Source: JAWLCG01 sp041687295
GTDB lineage: Bacteria > Planctomycetota > Phycisphaerae > SM23-33 > FEN-1343
DNA length: 6,471 nt
Assembly: GCA_041687295.1 (NCBI GenBank)
Contig: JAWLCG010000294.1
Coordinates: 1 to 6,471, forward strand
Direction of reading: 5' to 3'
Positions 6,234 to 6,471 of the stretch are shown here, piece after piece (the stretch's first letter is position 1; each line of letters opens with the position of its first letter). The notes beneath the pieces are model-generated. The model did no database searches, had not been told where the DNA came from, and saw only the letters and a program-made list of their open reading frames with translations. Made by a program: the position numbers and the translations under genes.

Positions 6234-6372
6234 TAGACCATTTACCGATTGCGTCTGTGGGTCCCAAGGCGCCTCCGGCCCAAGCCCACGGAATGCCTTC
6301 CGTGGGCATTCGTGGCTGGCCCGTCGATCTGGCGGCCCAGTTCACCCCCACCTCCGACAGGAAAACGGTCTA
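6234..6372. repeat. Possible MITE-like element: imperfect 13-nt terminal inverted repeats around a central hairpin
   Basis: TAGACCATTTACC (6234-6246) and the reverse complement of 6360-6372 (TAGACCGTTTTCC) match at 11 of 13 positions. They enclose 113 bp with no open reading frame of interest and a perfect hairpin near the middle (6284-6307). Both ends carry TA at the outer edge, as expected for insertion at a TA dinucleotide (IS630/Tc1-mariner type), but TA is also part of the repeat. Another nested inverted repeat, GGGACC (6228-6233) with GGTCCC (6260-6265), overlaps the left end. The match is not rare enough to exclude chance in a structured intergenic region. Confidence 0.3.
6284..6311. 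repeat. Perfect 10-bp hairpin with a mutually exclusive 7-bp alternative hairpin
   Basis: GCCCACGGAA (6284-6293) pairs perfectly with TTCCGTGGGC (6298-6307) over the loop TGCC. The same DNA can fold another way: GAATGCC (6291-6297) pairs with GGCATTC (6305-6311) over a 7-nt loop. The two folds share bases and cannot coexist. No T-run follows on either strand, so it is not a normal intrinsic terminator. It lies between two converging genes and may be a REP-like palindrome or a stabilising 3' end. Confidence 0.6.
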
Positions 6373-6385
6373 ATACGCATCCCGG

Positions 6386-6471
6386 CTAATCCTCGTGCAG
6401 CCAGGAGCAACGGCAGACGCTCTGAATGCGGGCCACCGACAGGTCCTGCCACATGGTGCAGACGGACTCGG
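6386..6471 (-). CDS. Probable C-terminal fragment of an unknown protein (enters from right edge)
   Basis: Read on the - strand, a frame open from the window edge runs 27 complete codons to a TAG at 6388-6386. Of these, 24 have G or C at the third position, like the four certain genes here, while another frame tested on that strand is much poorer in G/C at that position. The encoded end contains three Cys (4th, 19th and 21st visible residues), three Trp/Met-rich spots and closes with SWLHED. I do not recognise the family, and too little is visible to assign a function. If real, the gene converges on the PEP-CTERM gene, with its stop about 230 nt from the latter's stop. Short length limits certainty. 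Confidence 0.5.
   Translation of the reverse strand, partial: ESVCTMWQDLSVARIQSVCRCSWLHED

Overview
This GC-rich window carries four complete protein genes, all on the + strand, plus what looks like the tail of a fifth gene on the - strand entering from the right edge. The very high GC, a type I sulfatase, a PEP-CTERM surface/exported protein and a possible TTG start together suggest a member of the Planctomycetota (Phycisphaerae-like). That assignment is an inference from gene content, not from a marker gene.

Layout, left to right. (1) 1-223 is non-coding: an imperfect 30-nt inverted repeat touching the left edge (1-72), then a TATAAT -10 box (168-173). (2) 224-2140 is a 12-TM APC-superfamily amino-acid permease fused at its C-terminus to a PTS EIIA (PtsN/fructose-type) domain that keeps its phosphorylatable His. 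(3) 2251-3903 is a PAS / HisKA_3 / HATPase_c histidine kinase fused to a C-terminal receiver domain, with no DNA-binding output. (4) 3972-5402 is a formylglycine-type sulfatase with an intact CTPSR motif and catalytic residues but no visible signal peptide. (5) 5549-6154 is a small exported beta-rich protein with a C-terminal PEP-CTERM sorting signal, followed by a textbook rho-independent terminator (6181-6219). (6) 6220-6385 is an intergenic stretch rich in inverted repeats that could be a small MITE-like or REP-like element. (7) 6386-6471 is a probable 3' end of a - strand gene converging on the terminator.

A sigma70-like -10 hexamer precedes each of the four genes (TATAAT, TACAAT, TACAGT, CACAAT). 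I read them as separately transcribed neighbours more than as one operon, although only the last two have a recognisable -35 box. The kinase could respond to an internal or external cue and the EIIA domain could tie transport to PTS phosphorylation state. Nothing in the sequence shows that these genes form one pathway. I see no defence system, CRISPR array, tRNA, rRNA or full insertion sequence. The region looks like ordinary chromosome with a few unusual details: the transporter-EIIA fusion, the kinase-receiver without output domain, a possible leaderless sulfatase mRNA, and the structured repeats at both ends.
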